A DNA stretch of 64,000 nucleotides. It comes from Spongiibacter thalassae (GTDB lineage: Bacteria; Pseudomonadota; Gammaproteobacteria; Pseudomonadales; Spongiibacteraceae). The stretch is from contig NZ_JAAWWK010000002.1 of assembly GCF_012272835.1 (NCBI RefSeq), positions 339,451-403,450 of the forward strand, written 5' to 3'. Shown here in pieces: positions 19,395 through 32,441 of the stretch; within the stretch, counting starts at the first letter, position 1, and each line of letters starts with the position of its first letter. The notes under the pieces were generated by a model, which saw only the letters and a program-made list of their open reading frames with translations, made no database searches and was not told the origin of the DNA. A program made the position numbers and the translations under genes.

Positions 19395-21269
19395 ATGCTC
19401 AATAAATACCCCCTTTGGAAGAACCTGCTGATAATGGCGGTGTTGGGGATAGGTTTGCTCTATGCCTCGCCCAACCTGTACCGGCCTGATCCGGCGGTGC
19501 AGATTTCCGGGGACAGCAGCGGTATGGAAATTACCGCGGTGCAGATGAACAAGCTGTCGGCCGCGCTGGACGCCCAGGGCATCGAGCATTTCGGTGCCGA
19601 GCCTGGGGAAGATGGCCGCAGCGGTCTGGTGCGTTTGACCCATAGCGACGATCAGTTACGCGCGCAGAAAGTGATTCAGCGAGCACTGGGCGATGGCTAT
19701 GTGGTGGCGCTGAATCTGGCCTCCAATACGCCGAAATGGCTCAGCGACCTGGGTGCCGAGGCAATGAAGCTGGGCCTCGACCTGAGTGGCGGGGTGCACT
19801 TTCTGTTAGAGGTGGATACTGACTCGGCGATTGCGACCCGTCTTGAGCACTACACCACCGGTATTAAAAAGGCGCTGCGGGAAGATCGTATTCGCGGTCT
19901 GATAAATTTAAGTGAAGAGGGCGCCATTCGCGGCAAATTCCGCACCGAAGAAGCCCGTGACAAGGCCCTGGCGCTGATTCGCAAGGAGTACCGCGAACTG
20001 ACGGCACAGCGTGTAGACAGCAAGGGTGAAGACGCCGTCTTCTATATGGAAGCCATTCTGTCTGAAGCCAAGCGCAAGGAAATTGAAGACTACGCGGTGT
20101 CGCAAAACCTGACGACCCTGCGTAACCGTGTCAACGAACTGGGTGTATCTGAACCCTTGGTACAGCGTCAGGGGCGCAATCGCATCGTGGTTGAGCTGCC
20201 CGGTATTCAGGACACCGCTGAAGCGAAGCGTATTCTGGGTAAAACCGCTAATCTCGAATTCCGTCTGGAAGCGCGCTACGACGCCGATGCCTCGGATCGG
20301 GAGCAGTTTCAGTTCCGCAACCCCGGTCGCGGTGAACCCAGTGCCTGGTTGGAGCGCGATGTGGTCATCACCGGTGAGCGAGTGGCTAATGCCCAGGCCA
20401 GCTTCGATGAAAATGGTATGCCCCAGGTGAGTATCACCCTCGACAGCGAGGGTGGCACGATGATGCACCGGGTGACCCGCCACAATATCAACCGTCGTTT
20501 GGGGGTACTGTTTATTGAGCGCAAGAGCCGCACCAGTTACAGCACTGATGAAGCGGGACAGGAGCAGGTCACCCGAATTCCCTATGACGAGAAGAAGATT
20601 ATCAGCCTGGCGACCATTCGCGATGCTCTGGGTGTGCAATTCCGTATTACCGGACTGGACGCGCCCGGCGAAGCCGCTGAGCTGGCCTTGTTGCTGCGCG
20701 CCGGCGCACTGGCGGCGCCAATTGACTTCGTTGAGGAGCGCACAGTAGGTCCGTCACTGGGTGCTGAAAATATCGAAAAAGGTCTGCTGTCGGTGCAAAT
20801 CGGCCTGGGACTGGTAGCGGTATTTATGGTGATCTACTACCGGGTGTTTGGCGTGGTGTCGGTGATCGCATTGGCCTTCAATATTGTCGTAATGGTGGGT
20901 TGTATGTCGCTCCTCGGCGCGACGCTGACCCTGCCGGGTATCGCCGGTATCGTGCTGACCGTCGGTATGGCAGTCGATGCCAACGTGCTGATATTTTCCC
21001 GAATACGGGAGGAAATCGCGGCGGGACAGTCTCCTCAGCAGGCGATTAACACCGGTTACGGGCGTGCCTTTGTCACTATCATGGACGCCAATATTACCAC
21101 CTTGATTGTTGCGGTGATTCTCTATGCCGTAGGCACTGGGCCGGTGCGCGGTTTTGCCGTCACCCTGTCATTGGGGATTATCACCTCAATGTTTACCGCG
21201 ATTATGGGCACCCGCGCAGTGGTGAACCTGATCTACGGCGGCCGCCGTGTCACCAAACTGGCTATATAA
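19395..21269 (+). CDS. secD: protein translocase subunit SecD
   Basis: Inner-membrane RND-type component that uses the proton gradient to pull secreted proteins through SecYEG. The 624 residues match E. coli SecD (615). A first membrane helix at about 10-27 is followed by a large periplasmic region; the conserved LGLDLSGGVHFLLEVD and TLRNRVNELGVSEPLVQRQG segments are clear. Five more helices start near 455. The AVDANVLIFSRIREE motif of the channel and a final GTRAVVNLIYGGR are intact. The usual partner yajC is not adjacent. secF follows after 13 bases. Confidence 0.97.
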   Translation: MLNKYPLWKNLLIMAVLGIGLLYASPNLYRPDPAVQISGDSSGMEITAVQMNKLSAALDAQGIEHFGAEPGEDGRSGLVRLTHSDDQLRAQKVIQRALGDGYVVALNLASNTPKWLSDLGAEAMKLGLDLSGGVHFLLEVDTDSAIATRLEHYTTGIKKALREDRIRGLINLSEEGAIRGKFRTEEARDKALALIRKEYRELTAQRVDSKGEDAVFYMEAILSEAKRKEIEDYAVSQNLTTLRNRVNELGVSEPLVQRQGRNRIVVELPGIQDTAEAKRILGKTANLEFRLEARYDADASDREQFQFRNPGRGEPSAWLERDVVITGERVANAQASFDENGMPQVSITLDSEGGTMMHRVTRHNINRRLGVLFIERKSRTSYSTDEAGQEQVTRIPYDEKKIISLATIRDALGVQFRITGLDAPGEAAELALLLRAGALAAPIDFVEERTVGPSLGAENIEKGLLSVQIGLGLVAVFMVIYYRVFGVVSVIALAFNIVVMVGCMSLLGATLTLPGIAGIVLTVGMAVDANVLIFSRIREEIAAGQSPQQAINTGYGRAFVTIMDANITTLIVAVILYAVGTGPVRGFAVTLSLGIITSMFTAIMGTRAVVNLIYGGRRVTKLAI

Positions 21270-21282
21270 GGGAGCGCAGCAG

Positions 21283-22206
21283 ATGTCAGAGGAAAGAATC
21301 ATTATCCGTTTTATGGCCGCCCGCAAGGTTGCCTCGTTGTTGTCCGCTGCACTGGTGATCGCCTCCATCGTGCTGCTGGGCGTCAAGGGGCTGAATTTCG
21401 GCCTGGACTTTACCGGCGGCACCTTGATTGAAGTGATCTATGAGGAATCGGTGCCCCTGCAAGAGGTGCGTAACTCTCTGGCAGAGGAGGGCTTCGAGAA
21501 TGCCATTGTGGTGAACTTTGGCTCCGATACCGATGTTCTGGTGCGTCTGCCACAGGGGATGAGTCCTGAGCTGGGCGACCAGGTGTTGTCGGTGCTGGAG
21601 GCGGGTAGCCCCGGTGGCGTTGAGCTGCGGCGGATAGAATTCGTCGGCCCCCAGGTGGGTGAGGAGCTGCGCGAGCAGGGCGGTCTGGCGGTATTGTTGG
21701 CGCTGATTGTGGTGCTGATCTACGTGGCCATGCGCTTCCAGCTCAAGTTTGCCTTTGGCGCCGTGGCGGCACTGGGGCACGATGTCATTATTACCCTTGG
21801 TGTGTTTTCGCTGGTCGGTTGGGATTTTGATCTTACCGTACTGGCTGCGGTGCTGGCGGTAATCGGTTACTCACTGAACGACTCCATTGTGGTCGCCGAC
21901 CGCATTCGTGAGAACCTGCGCGGTATGCGTGGGCATACGCCGCTGGAAATTATCGATATCTCGCTGACCGATACGCTCGGACGGACATTGGTGACCTCGG
22001 GTACGACTTTGCTGGTGTTAATCGCGCTGGCACTGGTGGGCGGTGAAATGATCCACAGCTTTGCCCTGGCCCTGTTGGTGGGTATCGCCGTGGGAACCTA
22101 CTCTTCCATCTATGTTGTGGCGAGTCTGTTGGTTGCCATGAAGATCAGTCAGGAAGATTTGGTGGTGCCGGAGAAAGAGGGTGCCGAGGTGGATGAACTG
22201 CCCTAG
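21283..22206 (+). CDS. secF: protein translocase subunit SecF
   Basis: Partner of SecD in the SecDF translocation motor. The 307-residue protein has six membrane helices, the conserved GLDFTGGTLIEV segment after helix 1, and GYSLNDSIVVADRIREN in the channel region. AAGGGAG 8 bases ahead sets ATG 21283, although the frame is open from 21247. Co-transcribed with secD; a strong bidirectional terminator follows. Confidence 0.97.
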   Translation: MSEERIIIRFMAARKVASLLSAALVIASIVLLGVKGLNFGLDFTGGTLIEVIYEESVPLQEVRNSLAEEGFENAIVVNFGSDTDVLVRLPQGMSPELGDQVLSVLEAGSPGGVELRRIEFVGPQVGEELREQGGLAVLLALIVVLIYVAMRFQLKFAFGAVAALGHDVIITLGVFSLVGWDFDLTVLAAVLAVIGYSLNDSIVVADRIRENLRGMRGHTPLEIIDISLTDTLGRTLVTSGTTLLVLIALALVGGEMIHSFALALLVGIAVGTYSSIYVVASLLVAMKISQEDLVVPEKEGAEVDELP

Positions 22207-22224
22207 GCGCAGCCAGAGTGATGC

Positions 22225-22266
22225 AAAAAAAACGGCGTGTGGGCCAGGCCCACACGCCGTTTTTTT
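22225..22266. terminator. bidirectional terminator between secF and suhB
   Basis: A perfect 14-bp stem (ACGGCGTGTGGGCC and its complement) with a one-base loop is flanked by A-runs on the left and T-runs on the right. It gives a U-tail on both strands and so serves secF and the convergent suhB. Confidence 0.92.
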
Positions 22267-22283
22267 GCGCTAAAGCCAAGGGT

Positions 22284-23087
22284 TTAGCGTATATGCTCCA
22301 AGTGGGGTTTGATCGCCTGTAACAGTCCTTTCAAACATTTCGGATTGGCCGCGACGATATTGCCGGTTTCAAGGTAGCTGCCGCCACCCTGGAAATCACT
22401 GATCAGGCCACCCGCTTCCCGCACCAGTAATACCCCTGCGGCGATGTCCCATTTGCCCAGACCGATTTCCCAGAACCCGTCGAGACGACCGGCCGCGACA
22501 TAGGCCAGGTCCAGTGCCGCCGATCCGGCGCGGCGAATACCGGCGGTTTCGCTGGCTACTGCTTCGAGGCTGCGCATATACGCAGGAATATGCTGGTCGC
22601 TGCGGGCTTTGAAGGGAATGCCGGTGCCGATCAGCGCGCCGTCGAGGCTGGTTGCACTGGTCACCCGCACCCGACGACCATTGACCTGGGCGCCACGGCC
22701 GCGGCTGGCGGTGAATTCCTCCCGGCGAATCGGATCGAGTACCACCGCATGTTCAATTTGGCCGTTGTGCAGGCAGGCGATGGAAATACAAAAATGGGGG
22801 ATGCCGCGAATAAAATTGGTGGTGCCATCAATGGGGTCAATGATCCACTGGTATTCGCTGTCCGGGTTGCCGCTGATGCCGCTTTCTTCACCGAGGAAGG
22901 CGTGATCCGGATAGGCTTTTTTCAGGTGGTAGATAATTTCGCTTTCGGACTTGCGGTCGATCTCAGTGACGAAATCGTTCTCGCCCTTGGACTCGATCTG
23001 CAGGCGATCGACCTGTTCGGCGGCGCGGGCCACGAGATCCCCGGCCTTGCGGGCGGCGCGCAGGGCAATATTAAGCATTGGTTGCAT
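22284..23087 (-). CDS. suhB: inositol-1-monophosphatase / Nus-factor SuhB
   Basis: Inositol phosphatase family protein that in gammaproteobacteria also works as an rRNA antitermination factor. The start MQPMLNIALRAARKAGD at 23087 gives 267 residues, the E. coli length; the open frame from 23111 adds only eight residues without a ribosome site. Metal-binding motifs are all present: FLGEESG, WIIDPIDGTTNF and the C-terminal KWDIAAGVLLVREAGG. Monocistronic, on the opposite strand from pyrG. Confidence 0.95.
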   Translation of the reverse strand: MQPMLNIALRAARKAGDLVARAAEQVDRLQIESKGENDFVTEIDRKSESEIIYHLKKAYPDHAFLGEESGISGNPDSEYQWIIDPIDGTTNFIRGIPHFCISIACLHNGQIEHAVVLDPIRREEFTASRGRGAQVNGRRVRVTSATSLDGALIGTGIPFKARSDQHIPAYMRSLEAVASETAGIRRAGSAALDLAYVAAGRLDGFWEIGLGKWDIAAGVLLVREAGGLISDFQGGGSYLETGNIVAANPKCLKGLLQAIKPHLEHIR

Positions 23088-23166
23088 ATAACTAAGACCT
23101 TGAAAGTGCAAGCATTTAGCAGGGTAGTATAACAGAGCTCTGGCCCGGCTCAGAGAGCTAATTTCA

Positions 23167-23195
23167 TTGTCTAGGCCAGGTCATGCTGTTAAACT
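23167..23195 (+). promoter_or_regulatory. candidate sigma-70 promoter of pyrG
   Basis: TTGTCT (23167-23172) and TAAACT (23190-23195) have a 17-base spacer, each matching four of six consensus bases. The leader to the pyrG ATG is about 75 bases and includes a CCCC/GGGG hairpin near 23200-23220. Confidence 0.4.
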
Positions 23196-23197
23196 GA

Positions 23198-24898
<1,701 letters not shown>

Positions 24899-24932
24899 AG
24901 AGAGTCGGGGCGGTCAGTGATCGCGCCGATGA

Positions 24933-25811
<879 letters not shown>

Positions 25812-25877
25812 CCCGAATATAGGCTTCGGTCGCTGTGCCGGGGCAACACGTATCTAAACACATATGGAGATTGCTAA

Positions 25878-27161
<1,284 letters not shown>

Positions 27162-27209
27162 TGTGATCGGAATGGGGCGCTGCGGTGCCCCGACATCTCA
27201 GGATGAGCC

Positions 27210-27488
27210 ATGACCCGACGTCGATTATTGATCCTACTCCTGCTAATCCTGTCTGCACTGCAATATCGCTTGTGGACGGGCAATGGCAGCTGGGAGCAGA
27301 TCGTCAGTCTGCGCCGGGAAATCGCTGAACAACAACAACTGAATAATAATCAACGCAATCGCAACGAACGCCTGGTGGGTGAAGTACGCAGTTTAAAACA
27401 CGACCTCGACAGTATTGGTGAGCGGGCGCGTAGCGATATGGGTATGATCGGAGAAGGTGAAACCTTCTATCTGATTATTGAAGAGTAG
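27210..27488 (+). CDS. ftsB: cell division protein FtsB
   Basis: A small bitopic divisome protein that forms the FtsQLB complex. Its 92 residues have a basic N-terminus (MTRRR), one membrane helix (about 6-19), and a periplasmic coiled coil (about 30-65) rich in Gln, Asn and Arg. It ends with the typical FtsB tail GMIGEGETFYLIIEE. It lies between eno and ispD, as in Pseudomonas and E. coli. Confidence 0.93.
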   Translation: MTRRRLLILLLLILSALQYRLWTGNGSWEQIVSLRREIAEQQQLNNNQRNRNERLVGEVRSLKHDLDSIGERARSDMGMIGEGETFYLIIEE

Positions 27489-27493
27489 TATGG

Positions 27494-28216
27494 GTGTCTG
27501 ATTCAACTCCTCGTCTCTGGGCGGTGGTGCCCGCGGCTGGCAAAGGCAGTCGCTTTGGCGCCGACTGCCCGAAGCAATATCTCGACCTCGGCAATGCGGC
27601 GGTTATCGAGCACAGCCTGCACGCGTTGCTGGCGGAGCCTCGCATCGCTACGGTGGTGGTTGCCCTGCGGGGCGACGACAGCCATTTTCAGCAGCTGGCC
27701 GTCAGTCGCAACTCTCGAGTGCGGGCAGTGCAGGGTGGTGCAGAGCGCGCAGACTCGGTCGAGCTGGCACTGGCAAGCATCGCGCAGGACGCTGGTGAGC
27801 GGGACTGGGTACTGGTACACGATGCCGCGCGGCCCTGTCTTTCAGGCTCTGACCTGTCACGGTTGATCGAGGAGTGTCTGGCCCGGGACTGTGGCGGGAT
27901 ACTGGCGCAGCCGATGGTAGATACGGTCAAGCGAGCTAACGACCGACAGCAGGTGGTGGAGACGGTGGACCGCACGGTATTGTGGCGGGCGCAGACACCC
28001 CAGATGTTCCCGCTGGCCGACCTGTTCTCGGCGCTCGCTGACTGCCGTAAACGGGGTGTTCTGGTGACAGACGAAGCCTCGGCCATTGAAGCGACAGGTG
28101 GACATGTGGCTATTATCCAGGGCAGTCACCGGAATATTAAAATAACCCACCGTGAAGATTTGGCTTTGGCTGAGTTTTTCCTGAATGAACTGCGCGCAGA
28201 GGGCGATTCGCCATGA
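27494..28216 (+). CDS. ispD: 2-C-methyl-D-erythritol 4-phosphate cytidylyltransferase
   Basis: Third step of the MEP isoprenoid pathway: transfers CMP to methylerythritol phosphate. The 240-residue protein shows the nucleotide-binding [19 protein letters not shown] with its Arg and Lys, [15 protein letters not shown], and [10 protein letters not shown] with the metal-binding Asp. RAQTPQMF and [10 protein letters not shown] match the C-terminal half. The start is GTG 27494, five bases after the ftsB stop; a nearby ATG (27490) is out of frame. It overlaps ispF by four bases (ATGA). Confidence 0.96.
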   Translation: MSDSTPRLWAVVPAAGKGSRFGADCPKQYLDLGNAAVIEHSLHALLAEPRIATVVVALRGDDSHFQQLAVSRNSRVRAVQGGAERADSVELALASIAQDAGERDWVLVHDAARPCLSGSDLSRLIEECLARDCGGILAQPMVDTVKRANDRQQVVETVDRTVLWRAQTPQMFPLADLFSALADCRKRGVLVTDEASAIEATGGHVAIIQGSHRNIKITHREDLALAEFFLNELRAEGDSP

Positions 28217-28698
28217 TTCGTATTGGCCACGGCTATGACGTACACCGCTTTGGCGAGGGTGATCGGATCGTGCTTGCGGGGGTGACGATTCCCCATAGTC
28301 GAGGGCTGATCGCTCACTCCGATGGCGATGTAGCCTTGCACGCACTGTGCGATGCGCTGTTGGGGGCATTGGCATTGGGGGATATCGGTCAGCATTTTCC
28401 CGATACTGACGAGGCCTTTGCCGGCGCCGACAGCGGCGTGTTACTCCAGCACTGCTATGGCTTGATCACCGAGCGAGGGTTTCGCCTCGGCAACGCCGAC
28501 ATCACCATTGCCGCTCAGCGTCCCAAGCTGATGCCCCATATTCCGGCGATGCGGGGGCGTATTGCCGAGCTTATCGGGGTAGACCTGTCGCTGGTCAGTG
28601 TGAAAGCCACGACCACGGAAAAACTCGGCTTTGTCGGTCGCGAGGAGGGTATCGCGGTGGACGCGGTGGTGCTGCTGGAGAGCGTCAATGCTGGTTGA
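28213..28698 (+). CDS. ispF: 2-C-methyl-D-erythritol 2,4-cyclodiphosphate synthase
   Basis: Cyclises CDP-methylerythritol 2-phosphate, the fifth MEP step. The 161-residue trimeric enzyme begins [13 protein letters not shown] with the zinc-binding Asp and His, followed by [17 protein letters not shown] and the [10 protein letters not shown] loop. It ends with [23 protein letters not shown]. It overlaps ispD by four bases and truD by eleven, so the three are translationally coupled. Confidence 0.97.
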   Translation: MIRIGHGYDVHRFGEGDRIVLAGVTIPHSRGLIAHSDGDVALHALCDALLGALALGDIGQHFPDTDEAFAGADSGVLLQHCYGLITERGFRLGNADITIAAQRPKLMPHIPAMRGRIAELIGVDLSLVSVKATTTEKLGFVGREEGIAVDAVVLLESVNAG

Positions 28699-29728
28699 TT
28701 GGCCCCGGGCACTGGGTGGCCCCGAGGCCCACGGCGTACTGAAGCTGTCGCCGGAGGACTTCCGTGTTGACGAAGAATTCAGCGTGGACTTCAGCGATGA
28801 CGGCGAGTTTGACTGGCTGTGGGTGGTGAAGAGGGGTAATAACACCGACTATGTGGCGCGGCGAATTGCCGAGCTTGCCGGTGTGCCGGTGAAGGCGGTG
28901 ACCTACTCCGGTATGAAGGACCGCCAGGCCCTTACGCGCCAGTGGTTCTGTGTGCACCTGCCGGGCAAACACGGGCGCGACTGGGGCGGGGTGATGGAGA
29001 CGAGTGAGGGTGCCGAGGGCAGCGACTCCTCCTGGTGGCGGGTTGAACGCTTCGGGCGGCATCGTCAGAAACTCCGCTTGGGCAGTCACCGTGCCAATCG
29101 GTTTAGTCTGACCCTGCGCGAAGTCGATGGTGATACGGCGGCCTTGGACCGCCGCTTGCAAGAGCTAGCGAAGGGACTGCCCAATTATGTTGGCGACCAG
29201 CGCTTTGGTCATGATGGCGGCAATATTGAAGCCTGTTTGCAGTGGTTTGATCAAGGTGGCAAGGTGCCGCGTTTTCAAAAGGGCCTCTACCTGTCGGCGG
29301 CCCGGGCCTATATTTTTAACTCGGTGCTGGCGCGGCGGGTAGCCGACGGCAGCTGGTGCGAGCCGCTGACGGGGGAGCTGTTTTCCCTGCGTGACAGTGG
29401 CAGTGTTTTTCAGGCCGAGGTTGATGATGAAATAAGACAGCGTATGGCCGAGGGGGATATTCACCCCTCTGGCCCACTGTTTGGCGCAGAGGGGCGCAAT
29501 GGCGTTACCGCAGATGTCGCCGCTTTCGAGGCGCAGGTGTTCGCAGAGCACCGCGTCCTGTGCGATGGCTTGAAGCGTCACGGACTGAAAATGGAACGCC
29601 GCAGTCTGCGGGTAATACCCAAGGGATTGGATTGGCAGCACTTGCCAGAGCGTAGTCTGAGGGTGGAGTTTTCCCTGCCCAGGGGCTGTTTCGCCACGGC
29701 GCTTGTGCGAGAATTCATTGATGCCTAA
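28688..29728 (+). CDS. truD: tRNA pseudouridine(13) synthase
   Basis: Makes pseudouridine 13 in tRNA-Glu. The 346 residues carry the TruD catalytic motif [15 protein letters not shown] with the nucleophilic Asp, a [12 protein letters not shown] segment near the N-terminus, and [15 protein letters not shown]. The C-terminal [13 protein letters not shown] and [15 protein letters not shown] are also conserved. ATG 28688 with GGAGAG upstream is used; the frame opens earlier inside ispF. In relatives surE follows; here pcm does. Confidence 0.95.
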   Translation: MLVDWPRALGGPEAHGVLKLSPEDFRVDEEFSVDFSDDGEFDWLWVVKRGNNTDYVARRIAELAGVPVKAVTYSGMKDRQALTRQWFCVHLPGKHGRDWGGVMETSEGAEGSDSSWWRVERFGRHRQKLRLGSHRANRFSLTLREVDGDTAALDRRLQELAKGLPNYVGDQRFGHDGGNIEACLQWFDQGGKVPRFQKGLYLSAARAYIFNSVLARRVADGSWCEPLTGELFSLRDSGSVFQAEVDDEIRQRMAEGDIHPSGPLFGAEGRNGVTADVAAFEAQVFAEHRVLCDGLKRHGLKMERRSLRVIPKGLDWQHLPERSLRVEFSLPRGCFATALVREFIDA

Positions 29729-29781
29729 GGGCGTGACTATAAGAGAATCCTACGTTGAGCAGTAATTTTCAGGGCATCGGC

Positions 29782-30420
29782 ATGACCTCCCAACGCACCC
29801 GCGATCGTTTGATAGAGCGCTTGCGTGGGCAGGGCATCAGCGACCCCAAAATTCTGGACATCCTGCGCGCTACCCCGCGCCATATTTTTCTTGACGAAGC
29901 CCTTTCCCACCGGGCCTATGAGGACAGTTCGCTGCCCATTGGTTTTCAGCAGACCCTGTCGCAGCCCTATATCGTTGCGCGAATGACAGAGCTACTGCTT
30001 GAAAAGGGGCCGCTGGAACGTGTGCTTGAGGTGGGTACGGGGTCCGGTTACCAAACCGCCATTCTCGCTCAGCTTGTCGGTCGCGTGTTCAGTGTCGAGC
30101 GTATTCGTCCCTTGCAGGAGAAGGCGCGTGCCCGTCTGCGACAGCTGAATCTGCACAATGTCCACCTGCGACACGCCGACGGTGGTATGGGCTGGGCAGA
30201 ACGTGGGCCGTTTAACGGCATTCTGTCGGCGGCGGCGCCAGAGGTGGTACCGCCGGAGCTGCTCGAGCAGCTGGCAGTGGGTGGGCGGCTGGTGATTCCT
30301 ATCGGCAAGCAGGGGCAGCAACAACACTTATATATCTATGATCGCAGTGCTGAGGGTGTGGAAGAGCGCTGTGTTGAACCGGTTCAATTCGTCCCCCTCG
30401 TCAGCGGCATATTAGCCTAG
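29782..30420 (+). CDS. pcm: protein-L-isoaspartate O-methyltransferase
   Basis: Repairs isoaspartyl residues in aged proteins using S-adenosylmethionine. From ATG 29782 the 212 residues (MTSQRTRDRLIERL) match the length of the Pseudomonas enzyme. A TTG at 29755 with an AGAG upstream would add nine residues (MSSNFQGIG) and cannot be excluded. Visible motifs are FLDEALSHRAYEDSSLPIG, the SAM-binding LEVGTGSGYQTAIL, and the C-terminal VRFVPL-type VQFVPLVSG. It belongs to the ispD-ispF-truD-pcm-nlpD-rpoS stretch, with surE absent. Confidence 0.93.
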   Translation: MTSQRTRDRLIERLRGQGISDPKILDILRATPRHIFLDEALSHRAYEDSSLPIGFQQTLSQPYIVARMTELLLEKGPLERVLEVGTGSGYQTAILAQLVGRVFSVERIRPLQEKARARLRQLNLHNVHLRHADGGMGWAERGPFNGILSAAAPEVVPPELLEQLAVGGRLVIPIGKQGQQQHLYIYDRSAEGVEERCVEPVQFVPLVSGILA

Positions 30421-30433
30421 TTGGCGCGCAGGG

Positions 30434-31366
30434 ATGCACAAGGGAGACAAGGGCTTGAAATTCAGGTTGGCCATATTTTTACGTGGCGTTGCCATGGGCG
30501 CGGCAGACGTTGTGCCGGGGGTGTCCGGTGGCACCATCGCATTTATCACCGGAATTTACGACCAGCTTATCGATAGCCTGAAAAACTGCGACCTGACCGC
30601 GTTGCGGCTGCTGTTCTCGGCCGGGCCAGCGGAAATGTGGCGTCACATCAATGGCAATTTCCTGCTCAGCCTGATGCTGGGTATCTGTTTCAGTGTGCTG
30701 TCTTTGGCTCGAGGGATTTCCTGGGCGCTGGAAACCCATCCGGTGCCGTTGTCGGCGTTTTTCTTTGGTTTGATTCTCGCCTCGGCGCTGCTGGTCTACC
30801 GGCAGGCGCCCCGCAGCCGCCTTCAGCCGGTCTATCTCCTGCTGGGTGTGGCATTGGCCCTGCTAATTGCCGTCGTTCGTCCCGGGGAGGTGCCGGTAAC
30901 CGGGTTGACGGTTTTTGCCGCGGGGGCGCTTGCCATCTGCGCAATGATTCTGCCGGGGATTTCCGGCAGCTTTATACTGTTGCTGTTAGGCATGTACGAA
31001 CCGGTCATCAATGCCATTAAAGCGATGGATCTGGCGATGCTGGCGGTATTTGTCGCGGGCTGTGCAACGGGTTTATTACTGTTTGTGCGCCTGTTGAGCT
31101 ATATGCTCCATCATTTCCGCGGTCCGCTTCTGGCGTGGCTTACCGGAGTGTTACTGGGTTCTCTCGCGATTATATGGCCGTGGAAGCTTGGCGCCGCCGG
31201 AGGCGTGGCCAGCAGCGACCACAACCTGGATTGGCACAATGTGCTACCAGGCCACTACGGGGAATACGCTGACCCCCAGCTCCTGTTATGCTTCTCAGTG
31301 ATGGCCTTTGGTATTGTCGTGGTCGTATCACTGGAAAAAATTGCTGAAAAATTTGCAGCATCTTAA
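30434..31366 (+). CDS. DUF368 membrane protein, probable polyprenyl-phosphate transporter
   Basis: A 310-residue polytopic inner-membrane protein of the DUF368 family. Members (PopT type) were recently shown to recycle undecaprenyl phosphate across the membrane, the lipid carrier for peptidoglycan and lipopolysaccharide synthesis. The family signature GAADVVPGVSGGTIAFITGIYDQ is at about 21-43 and its internal repeat AMILPGISGSFILLLLGMYEP at about 171-191, showing the inverted-repeat fold. About eight hydrophobic segments are visible. It lies 13 bases after pcm, inside a stretch that in relatives holds only surE, pcm, nlpD and rpoS. The assignment rests on family knowledge. Confidence 0.88.
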   Translation: MHKGDKGLKFRLAIFLRGVAMGAADVVPGVSGGTIAFITGIYDQLIDSLKNCDLTALRLLFSAGPAEMWRHINGNFLLSLMLGICFSVLSLARGISWALETHPVPLSAFFFGLILASALLVYRQAPRSRLQPVYLLLGVALALLIAVVRPGEVPVTGLTVFAAGALAICAMILPGISGSFILLLLGMYEPVINAIKAMDLAMLAVFVAGCATGLLLFVRLLSYMLHHFRGPLLAWLTGVLLGSLAIIWPWKLGAAGGVASSDHNLDWHNVLPGHYGEYADPQLLLCFSVMAFGIVVVVSLEKIAEKFAAS

Positions 31367-31521
31367 GATTTTTTTTTCATTAAAAAATGATTTTAGAGAA
31401 TTTTTTGAAGCTAAGGTGAGACTAAGACAAAAGCGCCCGTCGGCCCTGCACAGGGTGACAAATTGAGCGTGAAAACGTAACAAGGTGGGGAGGGAAGCGA
31501 TTTGCAGGTGGCGTCGGGATA

Positions 31522-32310
31522 ATGGAAATCAGGCTGCGTGTCCTTATCACTGCGCTGCTGATTAGCCTGACAGCCTGTGCGGGCAATCATCAGCGCGCGC
31601 CTGTTTACGATCGCTATAATCCAGCAGAAAAGCCTCCCCCCTATTACATTGTCAGTCGAGGGGATACCCTGTTTGCCATCGCCTGGCGCTATGGCTTCGA
31701 TGTTCAAAGGTTAGCGGCTGCTAACGACATTGGTAAACCTTACACCATTTATCCTGGTCAGGCGATTCAGCTTACCGAGCGCAGTGCGGTTGCCAAAAAG
31801 CCACCCGTCACAGTATCAGCGCCCCCTCCGGCACCGGCTAAACCCGCTGTTGCCGTTCCGCCTCCCCCGGCCAAGCCCAAAGCCAAACCCCGTGAAAAAA
31901 CTGTTACCGCCAAACCTGCGGTAAAGCAGCATGACGCCGAGAGTGGCTGGTTGTGGCCAGCCCCCGGTGGAGTGGTAAGGCGATTTATTGCTTCAGGACA
32001 AGCACATAAGGGTATTGATATAAAAGGCAAAATGGGTGAGCCTGTAAGGGCTTCCCGAAGTGGTGTTGTGGTTTACGCGGGGAGTGGCTTGGTGGGGTAC
32101 GGCAATTTGCTGATTCTGAAGCATTCCGACCGATACCTCAGTGCTTATGGGCACAATAGAAAACTATTGGTCAGAGAGGGAGAAAGCGTTATATCAGGGC
32201 AAAAAATCGCCGAGCTGGGGGACAGTGGTACAGATTCGGCCAAACTACATTTTGAAGTTCGCATAGATGGTAAGCCAGTTGATCCTTTGGGATTGCTACC
32301 GAAACGCTGA
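31522..32310 (+). CDS. nlpD: LysM/M23 lipoprotein NlpD (amidase activator)
   Basis: Outer-membrane lipoprotein that activates the AmiC peptidoglycan amidase at division. The 262 residues have a lipobox (SLTAC), a LysM domain at about 41-86 (YYIVSRGDTLFAIAWRYG), a Pro/Ala/Lys-rich linker, and an M23 domain at about 150-258. The zinc site is degenerate: the HxH of active M23 enzymes is KLHFEV here, as expected for a non-catalytic NlpD. ATG 31522 follows a 155-base gap with an AT-rich tract (31368-31410). rpoS is next, and in relatives an rpoS promoter lies inside nlpD. Confidence 0.94.
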   Translation: MEIRLRVLITALLISLTACAGNHQRAPVYDRYNPAEKPPPYYIVSRGDTLFAIAWRYGFDVQRLAAANDIGKPYTIYPGQAIQLTERSAVAKKPPVTVSAPPPAPAKPAVAVPPPPAKPKAKPREKTVTAKPAVKQHDAESGWLWPAPGGVVRRFIASGQAHKGIDIKGKMGEPVRASRSGVVVYAGSGLVGYGNLLILKHSDRYLSAYGHNRKLLVREGESVISGQKIAELGDSGTDSAKLHFEVRIDGKPVDPLGLLPKR

Positions 32311-32441
32311 GTGCGGGACATCATCAGGTTGATGTCCAACAAGGTGTTCACGCTACAGATAGTGAATATAATAATCAGGGTAGCAACCTGAAGCATTACA
32401 GAAGTCGAAAATAACAAACAATTTCCGATAAGGATTCGACG

